Assembly (NCBI GenBank): GCA_964490085.1
Contig: CAZBAO010000020.1
Location: 1 to 19,190 of the forward strand
From: RGIG3009 sp964490085
GTDB taxonomy: Bacteria; Bacillota; Clostridia; Oscillospirales; Acutalibacteraceae
DNA length: 19,190 nucleotides
Direction of reading: 5' to 3'
In this document: one piece after another, positions 6,670-14,362 of the stretch
Numbering within the stretch: the stretch's first letter is position 1
Layout of the letters: each line of letters starts with the position of its first letter
Made by a program: the position numbers and the translations under genes
Notes under the pieces: model-generated
Seen by the model: only the letters and a program-made list of their open reading frames with translations
What the model was told of the DNA's origin: nothing
Database searches by the model: none

Positions 6670-7566
6670 ATGCTGGAAACAAACGCTTTAGTAAGACGGT
6701 TGTCTGTAAATAACAGCAAGTTATTGACCCTGAGCGACGAGAACATCAAAGACATCCAAGCAATTCTGCTGGATATGATGACGGACTTTGATGATTTTTG
6801 TCGCAAAAACGGGCTTTCTTACTTTTTATGCGGCGGTTCCGCTTTGGGCGCGCAACGGCACGGTGGCTTTATCGCCTGGGACGATGACATGGATGTCGCA
6901 ATGCCACGGGCCGATTACGACCGCCTACGTGAACTCTTTTTGGCAGAGCACGGCGATCGGTATTGGGTGCAAAGCCTTACCGACGACAACTACGATTTAC
7001 CTTTCATGAAAATACGCAAAAAGGGCACCCGGTGTGTCGAGCTTTTCGAAACCAACCGGGATCAAGCGGGCGTGTTTATTGACGTGTATCCGCTTGAAAA
7101 CCTGCCGAATTTTGCGCCGGCGCGCTGGTTGCACGGTGTGATTTGCAATTTCCTGCAATTTTGCTGTTCGTGCGTCAGAGTCCATCATAAAAAGCAAATT
7201 TATGTTAACTACTTCGGCCAGTTACGCGCCGTCAAGATCAAAGCCTTCCTTGGTAAGTGCCTTGGCTTCATCAGTCTTAAGAAATGGTGTCATTTGGCCG
7301 ATCGCTGGGCTTCCAAATGCAAAAATGCACAGTCAAAATTCGTCTCGTTTCCCAGCGGGAGAAAGCATTATTTTGGTGAGATGCTTCATCGCGCTTCGGT
7401 GTTTCCGCTGAAAGAACGTCCCTTTGACGGAAAACGCTTTTGGACCATGTCAAATCCCGTCGAGCACCTAACCGTCCTCTACGGTGATTTCACAGCCATC
7501 CCGGGGCAAGATCACCGCGAGCAACATTCGATTCTTGCCTTGGATTTAGGAGTGAACAATGAATAA
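6670..7566 (+). CDS. LicD-family phosphotransferase
   Basis: A 298-residue LicD-family protein. LicD enzymes move a phospho-alcohol (for example phosphocholine from CDP-choline) onto cell-surface glycans. The nucleotidyltransferase-fold signature is clear: CGGSALGAQRHGGFIAWDDDMDV at about residues 54-76, with the acidic cluster D71-D73/D75 expected to bind metal. GVFIDVYPLEN at 134-144 and a C-terminal YGDF...PGQ..R.QH region also match the family. The reading frame opens at 6607, but that codon lies upstream of the predicted transcript start, and AAGAGGA precedes the ATG at 6670. The stop overlaps the next gene by eight bases. No signal peptide is evident. The donor is probably a CDP compound made by the cytidylyltransferase at 9103. 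Confidence 0.9.
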   Translation: MLETNALVRRLSVNNSKLLTLSDENIKDIQAILLDMMTDFDDFCRKNGLSYFLCGGSALGAQRHGGFIAWDDDMDVAMPRADYDRLRELFLAEHGDRYWVQSLTDDNYDLPFMKIRKKGTRCVELFETNRDQAGVFIDVYPLENLPNFAPARWLHGVICNFLQFCCSCVRVHHKKQIYVNYFGQLRAVKIKAFLGKCLGFISLKKWCHLADRWASKCKNAQSKFVSFPSGRKHYFGEMLHRASVFPLKERPFDGKRFWTMSNPVEHLTVLYGDFTAIPGQDHREQHSILALDLGVNNE

Positions 7567-8341
7567 ATTCCTCTCTGACATCAAAAAATACGCTTCCTAC
7601 ATAGTATACGCCACAAAATCGGAACTGCAAGCAGAGGTTGCCAACTCCTACCTTAACTGGCTCTGGTGGATCTTAGAACCCCTGTGTTTTATGGGCATAT
7701 ACGCCTTCATCTTTTCGATGTTTTCCAGCAGTAAAGTCGCGTATCTGACAGCCTTTATCTTCCTTGGTATAACGGTTTGGGAGTTTTTCAACAAGATGCT
7801 TACGATCAGCGTCAGCCTTGTGCGCAGTAACAAGCCGATCATTTCCAAGGTGTATCTGCCCAAATATGTGCTTGTGCTTGAAAAAATGTTGCTCAACGGG
7901 TTTAAGACCGCGATCAATTTTTCAATTGTGGCTCTGCTGATGATATTGTATAAAGTGCCGCTCACATGGCAAACGCTGTGGTTTATTCCGGTTTTGCTTT
8001 CGTTCGTGATTTTCACCTTCGGTATGTGCACCATCTTTCTGCATTTCGGTGTCTACGTCGAAGACCTCACCAACGCCACCAAGATCGGTTTGCGGCTTGT
8101 CTTTTACACCGCCGGTGTTTTCTACAATCTGACCGACAGACTGGCCTCAACGGTGGGCTATTGGCTGTTGCGTATCAATCCGATTGCGATGTACATCAAC
8201 GATATGCGAAACACCCTGCTTTACGGAACCGCGCCCAATTTTCTCTGGCTCGGCTTGTGGACGATTGTGGGCATCGTCCTGTCAATCGGCGGTATTTTGA
8301 TGATTCAAAAGAATGAAAACAACTATGTAAAGGTGCTGTAA
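7559..8341 (+). CDS. ABC-2 type polysaccharide/teichoic acid export permease
   Basis: A 260-residue integral membrane protein of the Wzm/TagG type. Six hydrophobic segments are apparent, at about residues 33-54, 61-80, 105-125, 137-160, 175-192 and 225-247. The N-terminal amphipathic region ending in a Tyr/Trp-rich stretch (YLNWLWWILEPL) is typical of this permease family. TTAGGAG precedes the ATG, which overlaps the LicD stop. It pairs with the ATPase starting two bases after its stop to form an exporter for a lipid-linked surface polymer. The polymer itself cannot be identified. Confidence 0.9.
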   Translation: MNKFLSDIKKYASYIVYATKSELQAEVANSYLNWLWWILEPLCFMGIYAFIFSMFSSSKVAYLTAFIFLGITVWEFFNKMLTISVSLVRSNKPIISKVYLPKYVLVLEKMLLNGFKTAINFSIVALLMILYKVPLTWQTLWFIPVLLSFVIFTFGMCTIFLHFGVYVEDLTNATKIGLRLVFYTAGVFYNLTDRLASTVGYWLLRINPIAMYINDMRNTLLYGTAPNFLWLGLWTIVGIVLSIGGILMIQKNENNYVKVL

Positions 8342-8343
8342 TC

Positions 8344-9069
8344 ATGTTGGAAACGGCAATACATATCGAAAAGCTGAATGTCAGCTATAAAGAAATCGGT
8401 GCTTACTCCATCAAGCGTATGCTTCTGCACGGCAAAAAGCACAAGGAAAAGGTTTTTCACGCGCTCAAGGATATTTCGTTGGATGTGCCGCAGGGCGAGA
8501 TCTTGGGGATCATCGGAAAAAACGGCAGCGGCAAATCCACCCTGCTAAACACCGTGGGCGGGATCTTTTGTCCCGACAGCGGCACGATCGACTTAGGAAA
8601 TCGCAGTGTGTCGCTGCTGTCCATCGGTGTCGGATTTCAGAAAAATATCAGCGGTCGGGAAAATATTTTGCTTAACGGTTTGCTGTTAGGCTTTACCGAA
8701 CAGCAAATTCGCGAAAAAATGCCCGATATCATTGCCTTTTCCGAGCTGGGTGAATTTATTGATAAGCCCGTTAAGACCTATTCAAAAGGCATGTACTCTA
8801 AGCTGGCGTTTTCAATAACGGCCTTTTTGGAAACGGATATCATACTGATCGACGAAATCCTAAGCGTGGGCGACGAACATTTTAAGAAAAAGAGTTCGCA
8901 AAAAATGAAGGAGCTCATCTCAGACGAGAATCGCACCGTACTCATTGTATCTCACAGCATCAGCACCCTGCGGCAGCTTTGCACCCGCGTCTTGTGGCTG
9001 CACGACGGCAAAATCAAAATGCTCGGCGATACCAATGAGGTGCTCGACGCGTATCAACAGTTTATGTAG
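8344..9069 (+). CDS. ABC transporter ATP-binding protein (TagH/Wzt-type, short)
   Basis: A 241-residue ATPase. It has an extended N-terminus before the fold (YSIKRMLLHGKKHKEKVFHALKDIS) that is typical of polysaccharide exporters. Walker A is GKNGSGKS at 58-65, the signature YSKGM at 146-150, Walker B IILIDE at 166-171 and the switch His at 204. The YSKGM signature instead of LSGGQ is characteristic of Wzt/TagH proteins. The protein stops soon after the fold, so it lacks the carbohydrate-binding C-terminal domain of long Wzt proteins and the extension of TagH. Substrate choice therefore does not depend on such a domain. Its ATG is two bases past the permease stop. Confidence 0.92.
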   Translation: MLETAIHIEKLNVSYKEIGAYSIKRMLLHGKKHKEKVFHALKDISLDVPQGEILGIIGKNGSGKSTLLNTVGGIFCPDSGTIDLGNRSVSLLSIGVGFQKNISGRENILLNGLLLGFTEQQIREKMPDIIAFSELGEFIDKPVKTYSKGMYSKLAFSITAFLETDIILIDEILSVGDEHFKKKSSQKMKELISDENRTVLIVSHSISTLRQLCTRVLWLHDGKIKMLGDTNEVLDAYQQFM

Positions 9070-9102
9070 TTCCTTGCAAAACGAACAATAGGGAGTTACA
9101 CT

Positions 9103-9831
9103 ATGGTTATTGGCGGTATTTTAGCGGGCGGCCTCGGCACCCGCATGGCAAACGACGGCTTGCCGAAGCAGTTTTTAAAGGTTGCCGGAAAGCCTGTGAT
9201 CGTTCACACCTTAGAGCGCTTTTTAGGCAACGAGCATATCGGCTTCGTCGTGATCGCCATGAACGAAAGCTGGATCTCGTACTGTCAGGATATGCTCCGC
9301 GAATACGGACTGGACCGCAACACGGTTCGCATCATTCCGGGCGGCGATTCCCGCTTTGAATCGCTGTTATGCCTGGCGCGTGAGTGCCTGAACGTTGCGG
9401 CAGAAAACGGTTACGACGGCGAGATCACCATGATCAATCACGACTGTGCGCGTCCGTTCGTATCCGATCGAATTTTGAACGACAACATCGCCATGGTCAA
9501 CGAGTACGACATGGTCACGACATCCATCCCCACCATCGACACCGTGCTCTTATCCAAAGATGGGAAACTCAGCGATTGCGTTCCCGAACGCTCAACCGTT
9601 TTTTTGGACCAAGGCCCTCAGACCGTAAAGGTTCGCCATTTTATGGAATTGGTACGCACCCTTTCCGATGCGGAAAAAGAAAAATACATGGAAGCCGGCC
9701 GTCTGTATATCGACAAAGGATTCCGTGTGGGAATCGTCGAGGGCGAGCGCGAGAACTTTAAGCTTACCACAAAATTCGACTTAACCTTAGCCGAAATGAT
9801 GTTTAACCGTAACGAGAAAGGCAACGATTAG
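9103..9831 (+). CDS. TarI/IspD-like cytidylyltransferase
   Basis: A 242-residue CTP:polyol-phosphate or related cytidylyltransferase. The CTP-binding loop AGGLGTRM lies at residues 8-15, followed by the PKQF segment at 21-24. NHDCARPFV at 112-120 matches the family's 'HDaaRP' motif, and KLTTKFDLTLAE at 220-231 matches its C-terminal motif. The usual 'QTPQ' segment reads QGPQ at 170-173. Family members make CDP-methylerythritol (IspD) or CDP-ribitol (TarI). The position among exporter and LicD genes argues for a surface-polymer precursor rather than isoprenoids. No TarJ-type alcohol dehydrogenase is adjacent; a hydroxyacid dehydrogenase follows instead, so the CDP product is uncertain. GGGAG precedes the ATG. 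Confidence 0.85.
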   Translation: MVIGGILAGGLGTRMANDGLPKQFLKVAGKPVIVHTLERFLGNEHIGFVVIAMNESWISYCQDMLREYGLDRNTVRIIPGGDSRFESLLCLARECLNVAAENGYDGEITMINHDCARPFVSDRILNDNIAMVNEYDMVTTSIPTIDTVLLSKDGKLSDCVPERSTVFLDQGPQTVKVRHFMELVRTLSDAEKEKYMEAGRLYIDKGFRVGIVEGERENFKLTTKFDLTLAEMMFNRNEKGND

Positions 9832-9843
9832 AGGTAACAAGAT

Positions 9844-10881
9844 ATGAAAGTTGTAGCTGTAGGTGACGTGTTCATCACGCCCGAAATGATGCGAAAAGCC
9901 TTCGAAAAATACGAGGAATTTGACGACTGTCACTATTTCTATTTCGGGCAAAACACCCGTCGCAAAATGCGCGGCACGGTCAAGACGATCGAGCTGGGCG
10001 GCCGCGACAAGTGCAAGCTTCCCGACGGCTATTTGGAAGCGGTGGAGGATGCCGAGGTGTTGATGGTGCATCTGTGCCCCGTTACGGAAAAGGTGCTCCA
10101 ACGTGCCAAAAAGTTAAAATACATTCTCTGCAACCGCGGCGGCGTTGAAAACATTGACATCGATGCGGCACGCGACCGCCATATCAAAGTACTGTTTAAC
10201 CCTGCTCACAACGCCAATGCCGTTGCCGAGTTCACCATCGGCACCATGTTCTGCGAACTGCGAAACATCGCCCGCTCGCACATGGCTGTCAAGAGCGGCG
10301 ACTGGCGCGAAAAGTATCCCAATTCCGGCAGAATTATCGAGCTCAAGAACCTGACCGTGGGCATTGTCGGTTTCGGCAACGTTGGCGAACTGGTTTGCGA
10401 AAAACTCAGCGGCTTCGGCTGTAACATACTGGTAAGCAATCTGTTCGAGCCCGAGCGCACCAATCCGCGCATCAACTGGGATAAAGTGCAATTCGCGGAG
10501 TTAGACGAGCTGATTACCCGATCCGACATTATTTCGCTCCACGCGCGCAGCAAAAGCAAAGAGCCCATTTTTGGAAAGCGCGAATTTGAGATGATGAAGA
10601 AAACCGCCGTCTTCATAAATACGGCCCGCTCGCACATGGTGGATTACGATGCTCTTTATCATGCGCTGAACAAACAGCTGATCGAAGGTGCCGCGATCGA
10701 CGTGTTTGAAGTCGAGCCGCTCGGTGCGGATCATCCGCTTCTTTCTCTCGACAACATCACGCTGACTAACCACCGCGGCGGTGACACCGTCAACGCCTAT
10801 TCGGACAGCCCCGGCATGATGCTCTCGGAACTGATCGGCTTTTTGCACAAAGGAAAAGAACCGAAATTCTTGATTCGATAA
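9844..10881 (+). CDS. D-isomer-specific 2-hydroxyacid dehydrogenase
   Basis: A 345-residue NAD-dependent dehydrogenase of the phosphoglycerate dehydrogenase/D-lactate dehydrogenase superfamily. The cofactor motif VGFGNVG is at 175-181. The catalytic triad appears intact: R262 in INTARS, E291 in DVFEVEP, and H310 in LTNHRGG. An NRGGVENID segment at 98-106 matches the family's substrate loop. No ACT domain is present, so it is not a full-length regulated serine-pathway SerA. It ends the surface-polymer operon, with RAGGTAAC-type spacing of 12 bases after the cytidylyltransferase stop. Its role is probably to make or recycle the hydroxyacid or polyol precursor that is CDP-activated, but this is inference from position only. 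Confidence 0.88.
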   Translation: MKVVAVGDVFITPEMMRKAFEKYEEFDDCHYFYFGQNTRRKMRGTVKTIELGGRDKCKLPDGYLEAVEDAEVLMVHLCPVTEKVLQRAKKLKYILCNRGGVENIDIDAARDRHIKVLFNPAHNANAVAEFTIGTMFCELRNIARSHMAVKSGDWREKYPNSGRIIELKNLTVGIVGFGNVGELVCEKLSGFGCNILVSNLFEPERTNPRINWDKVQFAELDELITRSDIISLHARSKSKEPIFGKREFEMMKKTAVFINTARSHMVDYDALYHALNKQLIEGAAIDVFEVEPLGADHPLLSLDNITLTNHRGGDTVNAYSDSPGMMLSELIGFLHKGKEPKFLIR

Positions 10882-10898
10882 AACGCCACATAAACCAC

Positions 10899-10936
10899 AA
10901 AACGTCTTGCACAAGTCACCTTGTGCAAGACGTTTT
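10899..10936. terminator. Bidirectional terminator between convergent operons
   Basis: A perfect 17-bp stem (10899-10915 with 10920-10936) with a 4-base TCAC loop. The stem ends are A4 and T4, and T-rich sequence follows on the plus side. It lies 18 bases after the hydroxyacid dehydrogenase stop and 4 bases from the convergent SDR-LicD stop, so it should serve both. Confidence 0.85.
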
Positions 10937-10940
10937 CTCT

Positions 10941-12866
10941 TTAACACTCGTCTTCGCTCTCAAACAACTCGCCTTTGACGTTCACTTCTCGGAACGGCAT
11001 ATCTCCCTCGTCGCCAAATACATATTTACCAAGGTCGATTCGGGCAAAATTATGCGGACAACGGCGCTTACTAAACGGCGGCAGTTGCATATACGATTCA
11101 CCGTAAGCATATGTAAGATACGGTGCCGGATCCACAGGGATCGGTGCGGTGATCCCCTCAAAATCGATATACACCACCTCGTCCAAGCCTTTGTTGGGAA
11201 GCGGATCGTCGTACACCTTTTTACCTACCGAGTCAATTAACCACTCGGCATTCTTCTTGTGGCGGTAGAATTTCGCAAAGAAATCAAATAACCCGTTGAA
11301 AACGCCCCACGGTATCACCCGCAACAAGGGTAAGAAGATTCTTGTAAAGGTGTAGTGGTACTTCTTACGCGGCTGATTAAACCATTTGATTTCCATCAAC
11401 ACGGTAAGGATCGTAAGCACCAAGCTGTGAAGCTTTTGAAAGACCTTCCGGTTGCTCGTTTTGTCATACACCAAAATGTCGATAAAAATGCCGTCCTTAA
11501 ACTCGTTTTTATTCGAATAATTGGTAGAAAAATAGGTGCCGTCCAAGCGGACTTTGTCAATGGTATAATGACTGCCGCTGCTGTTAAAGGTAGACGAATA
11601 GGAATACTCGGGACCCAATTCCTTCGGACAAACCTTTCGGAATTTCTCAAAATCCTCTCGGAGCATACCGATATCCAGATCGTCGTCCCACGGAATGGCC
11701 TTTCCCGCACGTACGGCGCCGAGGAGGGTGCCTCCCGCCAGAAAGTACTGAATACCGTTTCTGCGGCAAATATCGTCAATTTCCTGCAAAACCTTGATTT
11801 CAAGCGCTTGAATCCGCTTGATCTTGCCACCGTAAAAGGCAACGTTGTCAGAGGTGTCATACGGCTCGCCGGTAAGATAAGCCACCAAATGCTTGATGCC
11901 GATTGCGGTATAATTGGCCGTCTTGGCACCCAATTTTTTGTATTTCAAATTGTTAAGCCCGCCATATACCGGCAGAACGTTGGCGGAAATCTCCGCCTTT
12001 AACGAGTACACCTCTGGGTTAGCACAATAAATCAGGCGCTTGATTTCTTCACGAGAAATCGATTCTCCGGTAACGTTATAAATATGTCCTTTGTGCGCTT
12101 TTGTTGCCAGCATAGCCACGGCATGGCATGCAGAACGGATATAGGTAATCGTATAATGCTGCTGTGCATCCTCGTCGGTTATGCGCACGGTTTTCGTGTC
12201 GTGACACTCAAGAATAACCCGGTTCAGGTCAAACGACGGCGTGTGTGCCGCATCCGGCGCAAAAACATTATCGAACCTTGCCAGTGTGATATCAACGTCA
12301 TCGTAGGCGACCGCCGCACGGCAAGCCTTCTCAACCTCAAGATAATAGTCGATTTCCGGTGTCCGTTCACACCGCTTTTCAATGTAGAAGTTATACTCGC
12401 GCTCCGAAAGTGTTTCAATCTCCGATGAGAAATTCGGTATGGGCGGGAGCAACACCGATACCACACACTTGGCATACCGGTTGTTTTTTAGCAGTCCGGT
12501 GATTGTCTGAAGCGCGGCAAGTGTGGTGTCCTTATCGGCAAGCCCGTTGACACAATCCACAAAAAAGAAAACCACACAGTTATCGTCCAAGCGTTGCAAG
12601 GTTTCCAACGCTTGGACGTCCTCGGTCTCCCGGAGCGCCGCTTTACGATAGTCGGCTTCGGCACCGGTACTCAGATAAGTAATCGATTGGAACGCAGGGG
12701 AGCCTGCGTTCAGCCGCCCAAACGATGTAAGCAAATAGTCGCAGATAAACGTATTGTCGCCGGCAAAGAAAACGCGCTTTGCCTTGCTTTTAACAATGGC
12801 CGAAAAAGGGGCTTTAAGCACTTGAGCAAGCATCGCCTGCTCATTTTGCATAATCAATTCTTTCAA
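10941..12866 (-). CDS. SDR/epimerase-like domain fused to LicD phosphotransferase
   Basis: A 641-residue two-domain protein. Residues about 28-335 have the strand-helix rhythm and landmarks of an extended SDR (NAD-dependent epimerase), including HIYNVTGESISREEIKRLI at 261-279. The glycine-rich loop is degraded (FFAGDNTFI at 33-41), and the YxxxK position reads LEVEK (176-180) with no aligned Tyr. Residues about 350-600 form a LicD domain: YFLAGGTLLGAVR at 374-386 and the metal cluster WDDDLD at 393-398. The frame opens much further upstream, but a strong promoter at 12919-12947 excludes that. AAAGGAG nine bases before a TTG at 12866 fits the start best; the next ATG, at 12851, is 24 bases from that site. 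It probably modifies the same surface polymer as the convergent operon. Confidence 0.82.
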   Translation of the reverse strand: MKELIMQNEQAMLAQVLKAPFSAIVKSKAKRVFFAGDNTFICDYLLTSFGRLNAGSPAFQSITYLSTGAEADYRKAALRETEDVQALETLQRLDDNCVVFFFVDCVNGLADKDTTLAALQTITGLLKNNRYAKCVVSVLLPPIPNFSSEIETLSEREYNFYIEKRCERTPEIDYYLEVEKACRAAVAYDDVDITLARFDNVFAPDAAHTPSFDLNRVILECHDTKTVRITDEDAQQHYTITYIRSACHAVAMLATKAHKGHIYNVTGESISREEIKRLIYCANPEVYSLKAEISANVLPVYGGLNNLKYKKLGAKTANYTAIGIKHLVAYLTGEPYDTSDNVAFYGGKIKRIQALEIKVLQEIDDICRRNGIQYFLAGGTLLGAVRAGKAIPWDDDLDIGMLREDFEKFRKVCPKELGPEYSYSSTFNSSGSHYTIDKVRLDGTYFSTNYSNKNEFKDGIFIDILVYDKTSNRKVFQKLHSLVLTILTVLMEIKWFNQPRKKYHYTFTRIFLPLLRVIPWGVFNGLFDFFAKFYRHKKNAEWLIDSVGKKVYDDPLPNKGLDEVVYIDFEGITAPIPVDPAPYLTYAYGESYMQLPPFSKRRCPHNFARIDLGKYVFGDEGDMPFREVNVKGELFESEDEC

Positions 12867-12918
12867 TACACGTCGCTCCTTTTGAAGACATCCCCGATCT
12901 GTTCGTGATCCGCGGACA

Positions 12919-12947
12919 AGTATATCATTTCCCTGACCGTTTGTCAA
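12919..12947 (-). promoter_or_regulatory. Promoter of the SDR-LicD gene
   Basis: Minus-strand TTGACA (12947-12942) and TATACT (12924-12919) with a 17-base spacer: a perfect -35 box and a -10 box one base off. The predicted transcript starts near 12912, inside the long open frame, which rules out upstream start codons. Confidence 0.85.
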
Positions 12948-13021
12948 TCTTCGCAGGATTTCAACAAGCCTTGATGATCCATCTTGAACCTGTCCGACTA
13001 TCCGGTTCCCCCAAAAAAGCA

Positions 13022-13054
13022 AACCGCCGCACAACTTTTCGTTGTGCGGCGGTT
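13022..13054 (-). terminator. Terminator of the MsmK-type ATPase gene
   Basis: A perfect 14-bp GC-rich stem (13041-13054 with 13022-13035) and a 5-base loop, followed on the minus strand by TGCTTTTTT. It begins about 10 bases after the TGA of the ATPase gene. Confidence 0.88.
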
Positions 13055-13064
13055 GATTTGCTTA

Positions 13065-14207
13065 TCAGTTGGTGATGGTCTGCTCGGTCTCTTTGTCGAA
13101 CAGGTGAATCTTGGTGTTGTCCAAAACCATGTCGATCTCGTCGCCGGGGCGAGCGGTCGAGGTGGGCTCAACACGTGCAGTCAAGCTGCTGCCTTCCACG
13201 TTGACGTACAGGAAGATCTCAGCACCCATCAGCTCGGTAACTTCAACCTTCGCGCGGATGCGGCAATCGGCAAACGCTTTCAGGTGACGCTCCTCGTCGT
13301 GGACATCTTCCGGACGGATACCCATAACGACCTCTTTGTCAACGTAGTTCTCCAGGATGCCGTCCTTGTTCTTGGACTCCGGAAGCGGGATATCGTACTT
13401 GACACCTCTGCGGGTCTTGGTGTCCTCGGAACCGAACTGAGCAAAGAACTGACCGTCCTTCTTGATGATCTTCGCGTCGATAAAGTTCATCTGCGGACTT
13501 CCGATAAAGCCGGCAACGAACATGTTGCCCGGACGCAGATACAGGTTGTTCGGAGAATCGACCTGCTGGATCAGACCATCCTTCATAACGACGATACGGT
13601 CACCCATGGTCATAGCCTCGGTCTGGTCGTGGGTAACGTAGATAAACGTGGTACCCAGCTTCTGGTGCAACTTGGAGATCTCCGTTCTCATCTGAGCACG
13701 CAGCTTAGCATCCAAGTTGGACAGCGGCTCGTCGAGCAAGAAGACCTTCGGCTCACGAACGATCGCACGGCCGAGCGCAACACGCTGACGCTGACCGCCG
13801 GACAAAGCCTTCGGCTTTCTGTCGAGCAGGTGAGCAATATCCAAAATACGGGCAGCCTCTTCCACGCGGCGCTTGATCTCATCCTTCGGAGTCTTGCGCA
13901 GCTTCAGGCCAAACGCCATGTTCTCAAACACGGTCATGTGCGGATACAGAGCGTAGTTCTGGAACACCATCGCGATATCGCGATCCTTCGGCGCCACGTC
14001 GTTGACCAGACGGTCGCCGATGTACAGCTCGCCGCTGGAGATCTCTTCCAGACCCGCGATCATACGCAAGGTGGTGGATTTACCGCAACCGGAAGGGCCA
14101 ACCAGAATAACGAACTCTTTATCCTTGATCTCCAGATTAAAATCGGAGACTGCGGTAACGCCGCCTGGATACTTTTTGTAAATGTTTTTCAAAGACAAAC
14201 TTGCCAT
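13065..14207 (-). CDS. Sugar ABC transporter ATPase, MsmK/UgpC/MalK type
   Basis: A 380-residue carbohydrate-uptake ATPase. Walker A is GPSGCGKS at 37-44, the Q-loop is around Q83, the signature LSGGQ is at 135-139, Walker B FLLDE is at 156-160, and the switch His is H193. Residues about 235-380 form the TOBE/OB regulatory domain (MGIRPEDVHDEE segment) of the MalK group. GGAGG nine bases before the ATG fixes the start, excluding 22 upstream codons. No permease or binding-protein gene is adjacent, and it has its own promoter and terminator. It is probably a shared ATPase serving several sugar importers encoded elsewhere, as MsmK does in other Firmicutes. One served importer could feed the 2534-6318 pathway, but nothing here proves it. 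Confidence 0.93.
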   Translation of the reverse strand: MASLSLKNIYKKYPGGVTAVSDFNLEIKDKEFVILVGPSGCGKSTTLRMIAGLEEISSGELYIGDRLVNDVAPKDRDIAMVFQNYALYPHMTVFENMAFGLKLRKTPKDEIKRRVEEAARILDIAHLLDRKPKALSGGQRQRVALGRAIVREPKVFLLDEPLSNLDAKLRAQMRTEISKLHQKLGTTFIYVTHDQTEAMTMGDRIVVMKDGLIQQVDSPNNLYLRPGNMFVAGFIGSPQMNFIDAKIIKKDGQFFAQFGSEDTKTRRGVKYDIPLPESKNKDGILENYVDKEVVMGIRPEDVHDEERHLKAFADCRIRAKVEVTELMGAEIFLYVNVEGSSLTARVEPTSTARPGDEIDMVLDNTKIHLFDKETEQTITN

Positions 14208-14243
14208 TTTTAATGACCTCCAAATTTTCTTGTCTCTTAACGA

Positions 14244-14267
14244 CCACGGGCACTCGTGCGCCCTACT
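14244..14267. repeat. GTAGGGCG-type palindromic repeat in the ATPase leader
   Basis: On the minus strand this reads GTAGGGCGCACGAGTGCCCGTGG: a GTAGGGCG start, a short CAC/GTG inner stem and a CCCG end. It shares the architecture of the repeats at 1371-1446 and 6457-6482. It would lie in the 5' untranslated region of the MsmK-type mRNA. Confidence 0.45.
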
Positions 14268-14278
14268 ATACATTCCTT

Positions 14279-14308
14279 ATTGTAACAGAAACTTTCGGGA
14301 TTTGCCAG
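14279..14308 (-). promoter_or_regulatory. Candidate promoter of the MsmK-type ATPase gene
   Basis: Minus-strand CTGGCA (14308-14303), an 18-base spacer and TACAAT (14284-14279). The -10 box is good and the -35 box weak. It would give a leader of about 65 bases containing the palindrome at 14244-14267. Confidence 0.4.
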
Positions 14309-14362
14309 TCTTAATATACACAAACTTTTTTCACTTTTTTATCAGAGTTGAACAAATTTATT

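Noticed and set aside
9103..9831. Cytidylyltransferase as the isoprenoid enzyme IspD
   Set aside because: Its place between an exporter and a hydroxyacid dehydrogenase and the changed QGPQ segment favour a TarI-like role, though IspD activity cannot be excluded from sequence alone.
12867..13034. N-terminal extension of the SDR-LicD protein
   Set aside because: A near-consensus promoter (12919-12947) lies inside it, and the best ribosome binding site is at the TTG at 12866.
12984..14213. Long plus-strand open frame (409 codons) opposite the MsmK-type ATPase
   Set aside because: It is the antisense shadow of a gene with complete ABC ATPase motifs, has no ribosome binding site, and reads as low-quality protein.
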